In this document: positions 12,028 to 20,852 of the stretch, in pieces
How positions within the stretch are numbered: the first letter of the stretch is position 1
Layout of the letters: every line of letters begins with the position of its first letter
Assembly: GCA_947450475.1 (NCBI GenBank)
Contig: CANFVK010000001.1
Coordinates: forward strand, 496,001-560,000
Direction of reading: 5' to 3'
DNA length: 64,000 nucleotides
From: Bacteriovoracaceae bacterium
Lineage (GTDB): Bacteria > Bdellovibrionota > Bacteriovoracia > Bacteriovoracales > Bacteriovoracaceae
Translations under genes and position numbers: made by a program
The notes under the pieces: generated by a model
What the model was told of the DNA's origin: nothing
The model's database searches: none
Seen by the model: the letters and a program-made list of their open reading frames with translations, nothing else

Positions 12028-12633
12028 TTAGTTCAAATATGTTGCTAGAAAGACCGGAAATTCTCCAGAATCTTTTTTAATAACATTGATGATTTCTCTA
12101 GAATACTTTTTAAAGTGTAAATTTTCGGACCAATTCATTGTTGTTAAATGAGAAAAACCAAAATGATGTACCCCCATACTTTTGGAGTCAGGATGAAAAT
12201 TTCCAGGCTCTTCGTCTAGATCAATGATGGCAATTATGCCATCTCGGCTTAATAATTGTTTTAATTTAAATAGTACTTTTTGAGGATCAATGAGATGGTG
12301 AAAAGCCATAGAAGATAAGATAAGATCAAAAGGATTTTCTGATAAATTAAACTCTTGATCTTCTAGATTCAAATGAGCTGAACGAACATTGGGATAATGA
12401 TTAAATTTTTGATCAAAGACTTCAAGCATACCTGGAGATGTGTCGACTCCAAGGTAATTATTTTGTTGGTTGATAAAATGAGAACCCAGAAGCCCTGTAC
12501 CACAGCCAATTTCTAAAATGTTTTGGAAATCTTTTTTTTGAAGATTGTCTTTTATTTTTTCTGAATAAGCTTTATTTTGATTGATTTTTTCTTGAGTGTC
12601 CCAAGAATTTGCCATTTGATTAAAGTGAGTCAT
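12028..12633 (-). CDS. Class I SAM-dependent methyltransferase (first gene of sulfur operon)
   Basis: A 201-residue cytosolic methyltransferase. Motif I is EIGCGTGLLGSHF (about residues 41-53), the second strand ends in Asp (YLGVDTS), and the LILSSMAFHHL segment fits motif IV of the methyltransferase-11 family. The substrate is unknown. It is the promoter-proximal gene of the minus-strand operon: the YeeE gene starts 17 bases after its stop with its own AAAGGAG. The divergent small membrane-protein gene starts 65 bases away on the other side. Confidence 0.8.
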   Translation of the reverse strand: MTHFNQMANSWDTQEKINQNKAYSEKIKDNLQKKDFQNILEIGCGTGLLGSHFINQQNNYLGVDTSPGMLEVFDQKFNHYPNVRSAHLNLEDQEFNLSENPFDLILSSMAFHHLIDPQKVLFKLKQLLSRDGIIAIIDLDEEPGNFHPDSKSMGVHHFGFSHLTTMNWSENLHFKKYSREIINVIKKDSGEFPVFLATYLN

Positions 12634-12698
12634 TCATTTTTCCTGATTTGGATATTATGCTATAGTCTAATCACTACAAAACGATTTGGGATGAAAAA

Positions 12699-12929
12699 AT
12701 GAATCTGAAAGCATTTTTTTTAATTGGCTTTTTACTAGTAGCATTAGTCTTAGGTTACCTCAATCTTTCAAAGCAAAAAGAGTTAAGCAAGAATCTAAGT
12801 AATCAATTGCATTCCGGAGGTGGTGAAATCAACAATGTACAAGAAGCCCCCGCCGCCGTAAAAAATCAAATTGAAGAAAACCTTAATCAATCACAAGCTG
12901 AAAAAGACAAAAATATTTCCAATGATTAG
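12699..12929 (+). CDS. Small single-span membrane protein
   Basis: A 76-residue protein of no recognised family. Residues 5-22 form one hydrophobic helix (FFLIGFLLVALVLGYLNL), followed by a polar, Asn/Gln/Glu/Lys-rich tail of about 50 residues that may be partly helical. GGGA lies 8 bases before the ATG, which supports a real gene. It is divergent from the sulfur operon and 160 bases ahead of the next gene, so its role cannot be inferred. Confidence 0.55.
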   Translation: MNLKAFFLIGFLLVALVLGYLNLSKQKELSKNLSNQLHSGGGEINNVQEAPAAVKNQIEENLNQSQAEKDKNISND

Positions 12930-13089
12930 TTGCGGTAATTTTTACCTTATCGCCTAGAATTGATTTGCCCAAAAATGCTTGAAATAAACTATGGAAAAAT
13001 TACATAAAGGTTTGACGTATACTGTAATTTTTATGTAGGTTCACCCCATTTAAAAGCCAATTTGGTTAAAATTTTGAAGGAGATTTCCG

Positions 13090-14496
13090 ATGAGAAAATT
13101 AGTACAACTTTTTGTTCTCTCAATTGTGGTCATACCCGTTTTTCAAAACCTTGCAGCTAAAGATCAGATTGGTCCGCAAGATCCTAGTTCTGGAAAATTC
13201 GGGGACAATCGATTCAAACTTGCTAAAAAACCTGCCAACCTATTTTATCAAATACCTTTTTTCTCAGGTGGAGATATTGGACAGTATGAAACGACAATGT
13301 CGCAAAGCCGAGATCAAGTTAGAAAAATGTTTTGGGGCGAATTAATGTCGGAAGTTGAGTCACTTGCCGATAAAGGAGTGGTTGTAGAAGCAATGCTCGA
13401 GCCCATGGCCAATATTTTAATGAAGTTTGATCAATTACATGACATTCACAAGTCTAAGGATATTGTTAATATTGATTACTCTTTAGAGAATCAATTTAAA
13501 GCTGCTCTTGATAAACAATTTGCCAATTTTGATGTGCGAGATGATCAAAGGAAAATTCAAATTTCAAGAGGAACTGAAGCCGATTTATTAGCTGCATTTA
13601 TTCGAGATATCAGTGCCGATAAACCTTTTGGCTCTCCTATTTCGAAGGAAGAGATTAATGTTAAAAGAGCGCTGGAACTCTTTGAGCAAATTGATTACAT
13701 TTCCTACGGAACCTTTTCTTCTTTGGGCGGTGGAAATTTTCAATTAACTTTTCACATCATCGGCAATAAAAATGGCGTAACAAGAAACTTTATTTCTCGT
13801 GGCGAACTTGTTAATGCCGTTGATGATTTAGCTAGACAAGTTTTTGATTATTTCCAGGCTAACGTTTATGAAGAATGGAAGGCTCCCTATTCAAATTTGA
13901 TTTGGTTACCAATGCCAGTAAACTATGAACGTCAAATTAAAATGCATGGCTACAACAGTACAGATTTATACACTTTTAATGAAGCTAAGTCTTATTGCCA
14001 GGCACGTGGTTACCGTCTTCCATTTGCTAAAGAACTATTGATGGCCGAAACTGGAACAAAATACCAAGAAGGTGGAATTACCTCATTATATCCTTATGCT
14101 AGCTGGGCCGTGGCCGACCGTAGAGAATTAAATGAAAACAACTGGATTATTCCGGCAAACGGTGGTTCGACCAACGGAATATTCATGGGTGATGGCAGTC
14201 TTCCGATGAAAGGTGTGTTTTGGTGTGTCCGCGGCAAAATCGCATCAGATGTTCAAGCTGTTGATAAAATTTGGTCGCTTGAAAGAAAATATAGAAATAA
14301 AAATTTAGAAATATTCACAGCACTGCAAACTTTAAGATTTGAAATAGGTGATTATGGAGCTGAATCTAGCAAGCTGCTGTTTTGGAACGGTGATTTTATT
14401 ACTGTAACTGTCCTAGATAGTGTTGAAGAAGCACTAGTTATACTCAAGAAGCATGGAATTCAAATGGATTGGTCTTTTGCTAATAAGGGAGAATAA
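13090..14496 (+). CDS. Secreted protein with a C-terminal FGE/lectin-like region
   Basis: A 468-residue protein with a signal peptide (about 1-22, ending NLAA). I do not recognise the N-terminal 270 residues. Residues 290-390 have the flavour of the formylglycine-generating/C-type-lectin-like fold: YTFNEAKSYCQARGYRLPFAKE, then a WAVADRR strand, a glycine-rich GSTNGIFMGDGS loop and GVFWCVRG near the end, with a Cys pair that could form a disulfide. This suggests a carbohydrate- or protein-binding surface rather than an enzyme. GGAG precedes the ATG. The next secreted protein gene begins one base after its stop, so the two form an operon. Confidence 0.6.
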   Translation: MRKLVQLFVLSIVVIPVFQNLAAKDQIGPQDPSSGKFGDNRFKLAKKPANLFYQIPFFSGGDIGQYETTMSQSRDQVRKMFWGELMSEVESLADKGVVVEAMLEPMANILMKFDQLHDIHKSKDIVNIDYSLENQFKAALDKQFANFDVRDDQRKIQISRGTEADLLAAFIRDISADKPFGSPISKEEINVKRALELFEQIDYISYGTFSSLGGGNFQLTFHIIGNKNGVTRNFISRGELVNAVDDLARQVFDYFQANVYEEWKAPYSNLIWLPMPVNYERQIKMHGYNSTDLYTFNEAKSYCQARGYRLPFAKELLMAETGTKYQEGGITSLYPYASWAVADRRELNENNWIIPANGGSTNGIFMGDGSLPMKGVFWCVRGKIASDVQAVDKIWSLERKYRNKNLEIFTALQTLRFEIGDYGAESSKLLFWNGDFITVTVLDSVEEALVILKKHGIQMDWSFANKGE

Positions 14497-14497
14497 A

Positions 14498-15025
14498 ATG
14501 AAATGGAATCATTTCTTTTATATTCTTATATTTTTTCTTTTTTCCTTAGCAGCTTGGTCTGATGGTAATATCAAACGTGATCCGACCGAGAAGCCAGTTC
14601 AAACTTTTACGCAAGAAGCTGAAGAGTCAGCCGCTCGCGAGATGGGGAGAGTCATTGGTCGAAAGTTAGGTGAGGAAGCTAATGCCAAAATTTCAACTGA
14701 AGATCAAATGTCAATTCTGGAAAGAACGCGAGCTGCAATCAGAGGAAGTTTATTGCGAAAATATATTTTCTCTGAATCTCCTTATTTTAATTCAATCTTT
14801 GGTTACATAAGCATTTTGAGAATTGGCAAAAATCAAGAAGGTTTTCAGTGCAAAGAATTTGAAATGGATTTGGTGTTTAGGATAGAGAGATTATATGCCA
14901 CAGTTATTCTTTGTGATTCGCAAGAAGGGCAGTGGCATGAAAGCGATGCTTTTGAAGTTGAATTTTCCCGAGCTGGAGAGCTCTCCCCAGGAAATAATCC
15001 CGGCAGTTGGTTGCCACCTCTTTAA
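14498..15025 (+). CDS. Secreted protein of unknown function
   Basis: A 175-residue protein with a signal peptide (MKWNHFFYILIFFLFSLAAW, cleavage near SDG). No known family was recognised. The mature part opens with an Ala/Glu-rich helical segment (residues 35-75) and ends in a probable beta region with two Cys residues that may pair. I set the start at 14498 because AAGGGAG lies 6 bases before this ATG; the open frame extends further upstream into the previous gene. It follows the preceding secreted-protein gene by one base and is probably its partner. Confidence 0.6.
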   Translation: MKWNHFFYILIFFLFSLAAWSDGNIKRDPTEKPVQTFTQEAEESAAREMGRVIGRKLGEEANAKISTEDQMSILERTRAAIRGSLLRKYIFSESPYFNSIFGYISILRIGKNQEGFQCKEFEMDLVFRIERLYATVILCDSQEGQWHESDAFEVEFSRAGELSPGNNPGSWLPPL

Positions 15026-15026
15026 A

Positions 15027-15449
15027 TTATTTTTTAGAAAAAAACGCAAGTAGGATAAGTCTCAAAGTCCAGCCACCGGTTCTGATCCAATTTGTAAGAA
15101 CTAGCTGCTTTATTAGGGCATCGTCTTTGGCAATTACTAATTTTTCGTGAACAGGCATGCTATAAACAAGAGTAGCCAGCCAAATTATAAAAATCAATGT
15201 CAATAATAAGAGTCCAAATTTAAGAGAGTGATTTTTTAAATATAAATTAAGTGCGCAAACCAAAAATTCAGCAATCATCAATGGAGCTACCAGAGGTGAA
15301 ATGGCTTTTACGTGAAATTTATGAAAAGCGCTATAACCTAAACTTCCAACATATTCAAAGCCTGGATAATTAACAAATTGAATAGTTAAGATCAGACCAA
15401 CTAAAATAGAAGTTAAAATAATTTCGATAAGAATTAATTGTTGTTTCAT
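15027..15449 (-). CDS. Four-helix membrane protein, DUF1772-like
   Basis: A 140-residue inner-membrane protein with four predicted helices (about 5-25, 50-70, 77-97, 118-135). The loop pattern (Q-F-V-N-Y-P after helix 1, and PVHEKL after helix 3) resembles DUF1772/anthrone-oxygenase-like proteins, whose bacterial function is unknown. It follows the OsmC gene by 3 bases on the minus strand and is probably expressed with it and the glutathione peroxidase gene, hinting at a link with oxidative or thiol stress. Confidence 0.55.
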   Translation of the reverse strand: MKQQLILIEIILTSILVGLILTIQFVNYPGFEYVGSLGYSAFHKFHVKAISPLVAPLMIAEFLVCALNLYLKNHSLKFGLLLLTLIFIIWLATLVYSMPVHEKLVIAKDDALIKQLVLTNWIRTGGWTLRLILLAFFSKK

Positions 15450-15452
15450 CTT

Positions 15453-15878
15453 TTATAAAAAGTGAAATTCAAAAGTTAAGTTAGTCTTTACTGAATTTAA
15501 AATCATGCATGATTTAGTGGTTTTCTCTAAGATTCGCTGAGCACGTTCCTGGTTAGAGCAACCTGTTAATTGAACAAAAAACAATGCTTCTTTCATCATG
15601 GTCGACTGAGTTTCCCCCGGGCCAAGCATTAATGAAAACTTAACAGATATATTTTCAAAGTCTAATTTAGATTTGTGAGCAATTACTTTAAACGTGGCGA
15701 TAAAGCAGTTTTGCAGCGCTAGTGCAAAATAATCTTCCGGAGAAAAACCCAGACCCTCTCCTTCAAATTCTTTAGGAATGTCAGTTAATACGTTTCTTTC
15801 ACTGGCAATTGAAGTCCAAGCTTGTTTTATGTTTGAATTAGCAGTTGAATGTGAAAAAAAAGTTATTGGGTTAGGCAT
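15453..15878 (-). CDS. OsmC-family hydroperoxide reductase
   Basis: A 141-residue cytosolic protein of the OsmC/Ohr superfamily. The two redox cysteines are in the expected places: Cys58 in LALQNCFIATF at the start of the central helix and Cys124 in KSCMILNSVK near the C-terminus; Cys107 is extra. OsmC-type proteins reduce organic peroxides using dithiol reductants. The gene sits 8 bases after the exported glutathione peroxidase gene on the same strand, so the pair covers peroxides in both cytosol and periplasm. Confidence 0.85.
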   Translation of the reverse strand: MPNPITFFSHSTANSNIKQAWTSIASERNVLTDIPKEFEGEGLGFSPEDYFALALQNCFIATFKVIAHKSKLDFENISVKFSLMLGPGETQSTMMKEALFFVQLTGCSNQERAQRILEKTTKSCMILNSVKTNLTFEFHFL

Positions 15879-15886
15879 ATTGATCT

Positions 15887-16411
15887 CTAAATATTTTTTT
15901 CGATTGCGTTTAAAAAATCTTTATCGCTGGGATTAGTAAGTGAGCGGAAACGATCAACTATTTTTCCATTTTTATCAATGATGAATTTCTCAAAATTCCA
16001 CTTAATGCTGCTTTCAAAACCTTTTTGTGAGTGAACCCATTTAAACAATGGACTCATTTTATCACCGATGACTTCTTGTTTTTCTAAGATCGGGAATGTT
16101 ACTCCATACTTTAGTCGACAGAAATTTCCTACTTCTTTATTTTCTTCAGGAGTTTGAGATAAAAAGTTGTTACTTGGAACTCCAAGGATGACCAAATTCT
16201 GATCTTTATATTTTAGGAAAATTTTTTCTAGATCATCGAGCTGACCAGTGAAACCACAGCGAGTTGCAATGTTGACAAGTGCCACGACTTTACCCTTATA
16301 AGTTTCGAACGAAATCATATTTCCAGAAGTGTCTTTGTACTTAAAGTCATAAAAGCTTTCTGCATGTAAATTAAATGAACAAAGAAAAAATAGTAGTATA
16401 AAATTTTTCAT
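15887..16411 (-). CDS. Glutathione peroxidase-like protein, exported
   Basis: A 174-residue thiol peroxidase. The peroxidatic residue is Cys52 in NIATRCGFTGQ, supported by Gln85 and Trp137-Asn138-Phe139 (the GPx catalytic tetrad); Cys97 (NFCRLKYGVTFP) is at the position of the resolving Cys in thioredoxin-dependent members. An N-terminal signal peptide (residues 1-17, ending LHA) places it in the periplasm, unlike the usual cytosolic BtuE type. It is first in a three-gene minus-strand operon with osmC and the DUF1772-like gene. I found no OxyR-like palindrome in front of it. Confidence 0.9.
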   Translation of the reverse strand: MKNFILLFFLCSFNLHAESFYDFKYKDTSGNMISFETYKGKVVALVNIATRCGFTGQLDDLEKIFLKYKDQNLVILGVPSNNFLSQTPEENKEVGNFCRLKYGVTFPILEKQEVIGDKMSPLFKWVHSQKGFESSIKWNFEKFIIDKNGKIVDRFRSLTNPSDKDFLNAIEKNI

Positions 16412-16495
16412 AAGAATTCCCTTTCTTTATATACTCACATATTAAATGCATATTTCAAAAGAACAATACTTAGACATCAATCAGCTTCTTTTGAC

Positions 16496-18061
16496 TTAAT
16501 GTGAGTCAATAATTTCAGTTGGTCGAAGTCTTATTTTTAAATAATATAATGGGATAAAGGCTAAAGAATAGATAAGCATTATGATCCACATCAATTGATT
16601 AAAGCTCATCATAAATGCTTGACCATCTATTCGCCTCTTGATGGCGGTTAGTGCTGCTTTATCGGGTTTACTCATTCCAATAGTATTAGAAAACTTTTTG
16701 GCCATACCATTTTCAGTTTGAAAATAAACTTGCTGAGTATTGGGGTTTAGTAAACTTACTTTTGAAGCCAGATCATTATAATTTTGGTGGGCACGCATTG
16801 AAAGTAAGGTTCCAACCAAGGCTATTCCTACACTCCCTCCGATTTGCCTAGAAAGATTAAGCAGACCTGAGACTTGGCCCATGTTAACACCTTTAAATTG
16901 ACTTAAAATGCTCGAATTAATCGGAACAAATAAAAAGGCTAGCGCGAAGCCTCTGATATAAAGCGAAATTAAGATATCATCTCGGGATGACATAGGTGAG
17001 AGTTTGGTTAAAAAAAAGATACAAACAATTAATCCTGAAACACCAAGAAAAATAAGTCTTTTGGGATTTACACCTGAAGTCATTAATTTTCCAATTAGTG
17101 GCATCAGTGCCATGGTTAAAAGTGATCCTGGAATAAAGAGGGAACCTATTTGAGTAGCTGTGTAATGAAAGACACTGCTAACAAATACTGGAAGAACAAA
17201 TAAAACTCCATAAAGATAAAATCCTAGTAACGACATAAGTGCAATTCCATTTACGACAATTTGTTCTTTAAAAAGACGAATATTAAGTATCGGATTTTTT
17301 ACTTTCAGCTCCCACCAAACGAATACTGGAAGTGTTGTGATCGTGGTCATTAGGCACATGACTATTGTTTTTGATGCGAACCAATCATCTGATTCACCTC
17401 TTTCAAGAGCGTACTGCAGACATCCGATGCCAAGTACTAAAAGAATCAAGCCAAAAGCATCAAAACCTTTCTCCTTGACTTGACCTTGATCCATCGGTCG
17501 ATCAAAGATACAAGTAGCACCAATAAAGAGTGCCAACAGGCCGAGGGGTAAATTGATATTAAAAATGGAACGCCAGCCAAATTCGTCTGTTAGAACTCCC
17601 CCTAAGACTGGACCAAGTGCAGGGCCGACCATTACGCTCATACCAAAAATAGCTCCTGCTAGACCTGCTTTTTCTTTTGGAAATTGCTCATAGATTAAGG
17701 TTTGAGAGGTTGGTAAAAGAGCTCCACCGGCCAGACCTTGTAAAATTCTAAAAATAATTAAAAATTGTAAGTTAGGAGCGAGTCCACATGCAACAGAGGT
17801 TGCAGTAAATAAACCGATACATGTTAGGTAGTATTTTCTTCGTCCAAATTTCTCCCCAAGCCATGCAGATACAGGCAAGATAACAGCATTCGCTATGGCG
17901 TAGCCAGTAATAACCATACTGATATCTTCAAGAGTCGCACCAAGATTTCCCATCATTGTTGGTAAGGCCACATTCACGATCGAGGTATCGATTATCTCTA
18001 ATAAAGAAGCCAAAACGGCAACGAAGATGATAAGAGGAGCGTTGGATTTTTCAGAAGACAT
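16496..18061 (-). CDS. emrB: DHA2-family multidrug MFS transporter (EmrB-like)
   Basis: A 521-residue inner-membrane drug/proton antiporter with 14 predicted helices. Helix 1 has the DHA2 motif DTSIVNVALP, the helix 2-3 loop has motif A (LGEKFGRRKYYL) and helix 5 has motif C (GPALGPVLGG). It is the last gene of a minus-strand tolC-emrA-emrB operon and starts 11 bases after the emrA-like gene. The set builds a tripartite pump for toxic amphiphiles. AGGT lies 9 bases before its ATG. Confidence 0.92.
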   Translation of the reverse strand: MSSEKSNAPLIIFVAVLASLLEIIDTSIVNVALPTMMGNLGATLEDISMVITGYAIANAVILPVSAWLGEKFGRRKYYLTCIGLFTATSVACGLAPNLQFLIIFRILQGLAGGALLPTSQTLIYEQFPKEKAGLAGAIFGMSVMVGPALGPVLGGVLTDEFGWRSIFNINLPLGLLALFIGATCIFDRPMDQGQVKEKGFDAFGLILLVLGIGCLQYALERGESDDWFASKTIVMCLMTTITTLPVFVWWELKVKNPILNIRLFKEQIVVNGIALMSLLGFYLYGVLFVLPVFVSSVFHYTATQIGSLFIPGSLLTMALMPLIGKLMTSGVNPKRLIFLGVSGLIVCIFFLTKLSPMSSRDDILISLYIRGFALAFLFVPINSSILSQFKGVNMGQVSGLLNLSRQIGGSVGIALVGTLLSMRAHQNYNDLASKVSLLNPNTQQVYFQTENGMAKKFSNTIGMSKPDKAALTAIKRRIDGQAFMMSFNQLMWIIMLIYSLAFIPLYYLKIRLRPTEIIDSH

Positions 18062-18072
18062 AATTATGTTAC

Positions 18073-18924
18073 CTAGTGCTTATGAACTTTTACTAAAGCT
18101 GAAAGCCCCGTTTGTAGCTTGGTGATATCTTCTGGTGTTAAATTAACCAATTTTATTTTTACTGGAATTCTTTGAACAACCTTTGTGAAATTTCCTGTGG
18201 CATTGTCTGGGGGTAGTAGTGTAAACGTTGCTCCTGTTGCCGAACTTATACTTTCTACGATACCTTGATAGGCTTTTCCAAGAATGGCATCAACTTCGAT
18301 GTCTACTTTGGCATTTATTTTTATACTGCTGATTTCGGTTTCTTTGAAATTAGCGATAACCCAACGTTCTCCGGCGTCAACAAATCCAATAAGTGGAATT
18401 CCAGGAGTAGCTAGTTGTCCTACTTCTGCTGATTTTTTTGCGATAAAACCTTCACTTGGTGCTAGGATTTTTGTATTTGATAAATTTAATTCTGCCTGAG
18501 AAACTTGAGAGGCAATTGCATCATACTTTGCTTTAATGTCGTTATATTGAGCTGATGAAGTATCAAATTGTTGCTGAGAAACGGCACTCTTCGCGTACAA
18601 ATCTAACAATCGACGATAGTTTTTTTCGGCATCTCTTCTTCTAGCTTCAATGGATGCGAGTTCACCTTTAGCTTGTTTGAGAAAGTTTTCATAATCACGG
18701 GGATCAATTTCAATAAGAGTGCTGCCTTTTTCAACCTTTTGCCCTTCACTAACATTCACCTGAGTTATGTATCCTGAAATCTTAGGAGTGAGCATTAAGC
18801 TATGTCCCAATATTTGCGCATTGTCTGTTTTTACGTAAGCAAAATGTTCATAAAGCAAGTAGGTGACGGCCATAATGGCTAAAGCACCAACAATGGTTAA
18901 AATATTCTTTTTTTTGTTGTTCAT
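18073..18924 (-). CDS. emrA: EmrA/HlyD-type membrane fusion protein
   Basis: A 283-residue periplasmic adaptor anchored by one N-terminal helix (about 7-26). It has the standard order: first lipoyl half (NVSEGQKVEKGSTLIEIDPRDY), an alpha-helical hairpin at about 75-150, the second lipoyl half (ILAPSEGFIAKKSAEVGQLA) and a beta-barrel domain to the C-terminus. It joins the MFS pump to the TolC-like channel. It is shorter than E. coli EmrA (390) mainly through a shorter hairpin and C-terminus. The gene lies between the tolC-like and emrB-like genes. Confidence 0.92.
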   Translation of the reverse strand: MNNKKKNILTIVGALAIMAVTYLLYEHFAYVKTDNAQILGHSLMLTPKISGYITQVNVSEGQKVEKGSTLIEIDPRDYENFLKQAKGELASIEARRRDAEKNYRRLLDLYAKSAVSQQQFDTSSAQYNDIKAKYDAIASQVSQAELNLSNTKILAPSEGFIAKKSAEVGQLATPGIPLIGFVDAGERWVIANFKETEISSIKINAKVDIEVDAILGKAYQGIVESISSATGATFTLLPPDNATGNFTKVVQRIPVKIKLVNLTPEDITKLQTGLSALVKVHKH

Positions 18925-18949
18925 TTTAATTTCCTTGATTCAATCAAAT

Positions 18950-20269
18950 CTATTTTATAACTGTGATTTTTTTCCCTAGTGATGTTTGAAGATTAATCAA
19001 TGCCTCAATTGCTCCAATTTGAGCATTGACAGCACCAGCTTGCGATTTATAGAGATCAGCTTCAGCATCTAGCAAATCTGTATTAGTTCTCGAGCCAACA
19101 CGTCTGCCTTCTTTAGCGAGCCTAACGCTTTCTTGTGATTTAGAAATATCATTAACACGCGACTTGTATTGAATTAAAAAGTAATTAAATTTTCGTTTCC
19201 AAATTTCAACTTCTTTTTGTGCTTTAAGTTCCGTCATTCGGTAAGATTTTTCAGCTTGTACAATTTGTTCAGTTGTCTGTTTAGCTTTCGAATAAGAGGA
19301 TAAACCATCAAATAAATTCCAGGTAAGTAGGATTCCTACCTGGTATGCTGAACGATATTTTTCTGAGTCTGTGAGAGAATCATTAATATTGTTGTAATAT
19401 TGGTATTGTCCAAATGCAGATAATCGAGGTACCCAATAACTATTTTGGGCCTTATCTAAATGAGACAATGAGCTTATGCGCTCTTTTTGTGCCTTAATAT
19501 CTGGGCGTTGATAAAAATTAAAATCGCTTAGCCCCGCAAGAATAGATTCAGAAAATACAGGAAGTGTGCCAGAGAGCTTAATCTCTTTATTATTTTCACC
19601 TAAAAGCTCAAGTAAGTTTTGTTCGTTAATGGCTAAGTTATCAATGGCACTTAATAGCTCTGTTTCAGCATTAGAAACTTGAACCTCAACTCTTAAAACG
19701 TCATAATTCGTGGCCATTCCGCTTTTTTTAAATAAATTAACTTCTTTTAAGTGATCTTTAAGGACTTTTAAATTTTGTTCAGCTACTTCGATTAAAGTTT
19801 TGCTCGCTACAGTCTTGTAAAAAATGAGTGTGACATCCATCTCCGTTTTAAATTGATTCCAATTGAACTCCAGCTGAGCAGCAGATTCATTTTCTAGCAT
19901 CGATTGATAGCGTTGAATGCTAGAGAAACCTTCAAATATTGGAAATGAACTTGAGACAGAAAACTGACTTGATGGAATGATTTGAGGTACGACGACTTCA
20001 GCCCCAGGATTTCCAAACTGTATATTTGTCAGAGCATATTTTTTGCTTAATAAGTGATTTGCGCTTGCGGATAAAGTTGGTAAAAAGCCGGAATAGGTTT
20101 CTCGTTTTTTCCAAAGTGCTTCTTGAGAGGCACTGGCAGATTTTTCGATTAGAGGAGAAGAGCTTATTGCTTTTTGGATAGCCTCATCAAGTGAAAGGGC
20201 CATTGCACCATGAGAAAATGAAATTAATGCAGCAACATACAGACCGTAAGACTTTAGTTCCTTATGCAT
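18950..20269 (-). CDS. TolC-family outer-membrane channel
   Basis: A 439-residue outer-membrane efflux protein with a signal peptide (ending near AMA, residue 24) and two tandem outer-membrane-efflux repeats, each with long helices and beta hairpins (for example ERISSLSHLDKAQNSYWVP at the start of the second repeat). It is the first gene of the tripartite pump operon and diverges from marR across 68 bases. The palindrome at 20304-20316 lies between the two genes and probably serves as the operator for both. Confidence 0.9.
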   Translation of the reverse strand: MHKELKSYGLYVAALISFSHGAMALSLDEAIQKAISSSPLIEKSASASQEALWKKRETYSGFLPTLSASANHLLSKKYALTNIQFGNPGAEVVVPQIIPSSQFSVSSSFPIFEGFSSIQRYQSMLENESAAQLEFNWNQFKTEMDVTLIFYKTVASKTLIEVAEQNLKVLKDHLKEVNLFKKSGMATNYDVLRVEVQVSNAETELLSAIDNLAINEQNLLELLGENNKEIKLSGTLPVFSESILAGLSDFNFYQRPDIKAQKERISSLSHLDKAQNSYWVPRLSAFGQYQYYNNINDSLTDSEKYRSAYQVGILLTWNLFDGLSSYSKAKQTTEQIVQAEKSYRMTELKAQKEVEIWKRKFNYFLIQYKSRVNDISKSQESVRLAKEGRRVGSRTNTDLLDAEADLYKSQAGAVNAQIGAIEALINLQTSLGKKITVIK

Positions 20270-20303
20270 AAATACCTCTATGAACAGTTTTACTTCAAAA
20301 TGA

Positions 20304-20332
20304 TTTGCTCTGCAAACTAATTGTGCTATAAA
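20304..20332 (+). promoter_or_regulatory. MarR-type operator and marR promoter
   Basis: The inverted repeat TTTGC-TCT-GCAAA (20304-20316) lies in the 68 bases between marR and the divergent pump operon. It overlaps a -35-like TTGCTC (20305-20310), which is 16 bases from TATAAA (20327-20332). The -10 ends only 5 bases before the marR ATG and there is no Shine-Dalgarno, so the transcript is probably leaderless. A regulator bound at the repeat would block marR and could block the divergent operon. Confidence 0.5.
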
Positions 20333-20337
20333 TTGGC

Positions 20338-20826
20338 ATGATCAAAAGTTCCCGTAAAACAAAAAAAGTTGATGAACATACCTCTAAGGTTCACCAGGGA
20401 TTACGAGTATTCTTTGGGTACAGTCTTTATAAATCTGGGATGCTGTTTAGAGATTTAGTTGATTTTCACCACGTTGAAAGATTCGGTTTAACGGCACCCG
20501 AATGTGGCATTTTGTTTGTCTTAAGTACTAGTAAAGCCATTAACCAATTGAGCCTCGGACAAGAGTTAGGTATAGATAAAGCTACTATTGTCAAAATGAT
20601 TGATAAGCTCGAAAATCTCAATTTGGTTAAACGTGAAGTAGATAGGGCAGATCGGCGCTCTCGGTTTGTCTCATTGACCACTTATGGAAAAAATCAATTA
20701 GAGAAAATAAAAAAAGTGAGAAATGAGATAGAGGAGATTTTTTTTGCAAAATTTTCTTCTGAAGACGCAAATCATCTTAAACGTCTTGTTCCTCAAATGC
20801 TTGAAGTCTTAATGAATAATAAATAA
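20338..20826 (+). CDS. MarR-family regulator of the efflux operon
   Basis: A 162-residue winged-helix DNA-binding protein. The recognition helix region LGQELGIDKATIVKMIDKLE (about residues 80-99) is followed by the MarR wing motif DRADRRSR; flanking helices give the usual dimerisation domain. It is coded divergently from the tripartite drug pump, the standard layout for an autoregulated pump repressor. An N-terminal basic extension of about 25 residues is slightly longer than normal. The start is the ATG with no ribosome binding site, 5 bases after a -10-like TATAAA. Confidence 0.88.
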   Translation: MIKSSRKTKKVDEHTSKVHQGLRVFFGYSLYKSGMLFRDLVDFHHVERFGLTAPECGILFVLSTSKAINQLSLGQELGIDKATIVKMIDKLENLNLVKREVDRADRRSRFVSLTTYGKNQLEKIKKVRNEIEEIFFAKFSSEDANHLKRLVPQMLEVLMNNK

Positions 20827-20852
20827 TTTTTTAAATTTAATGGAGTCTCTAT

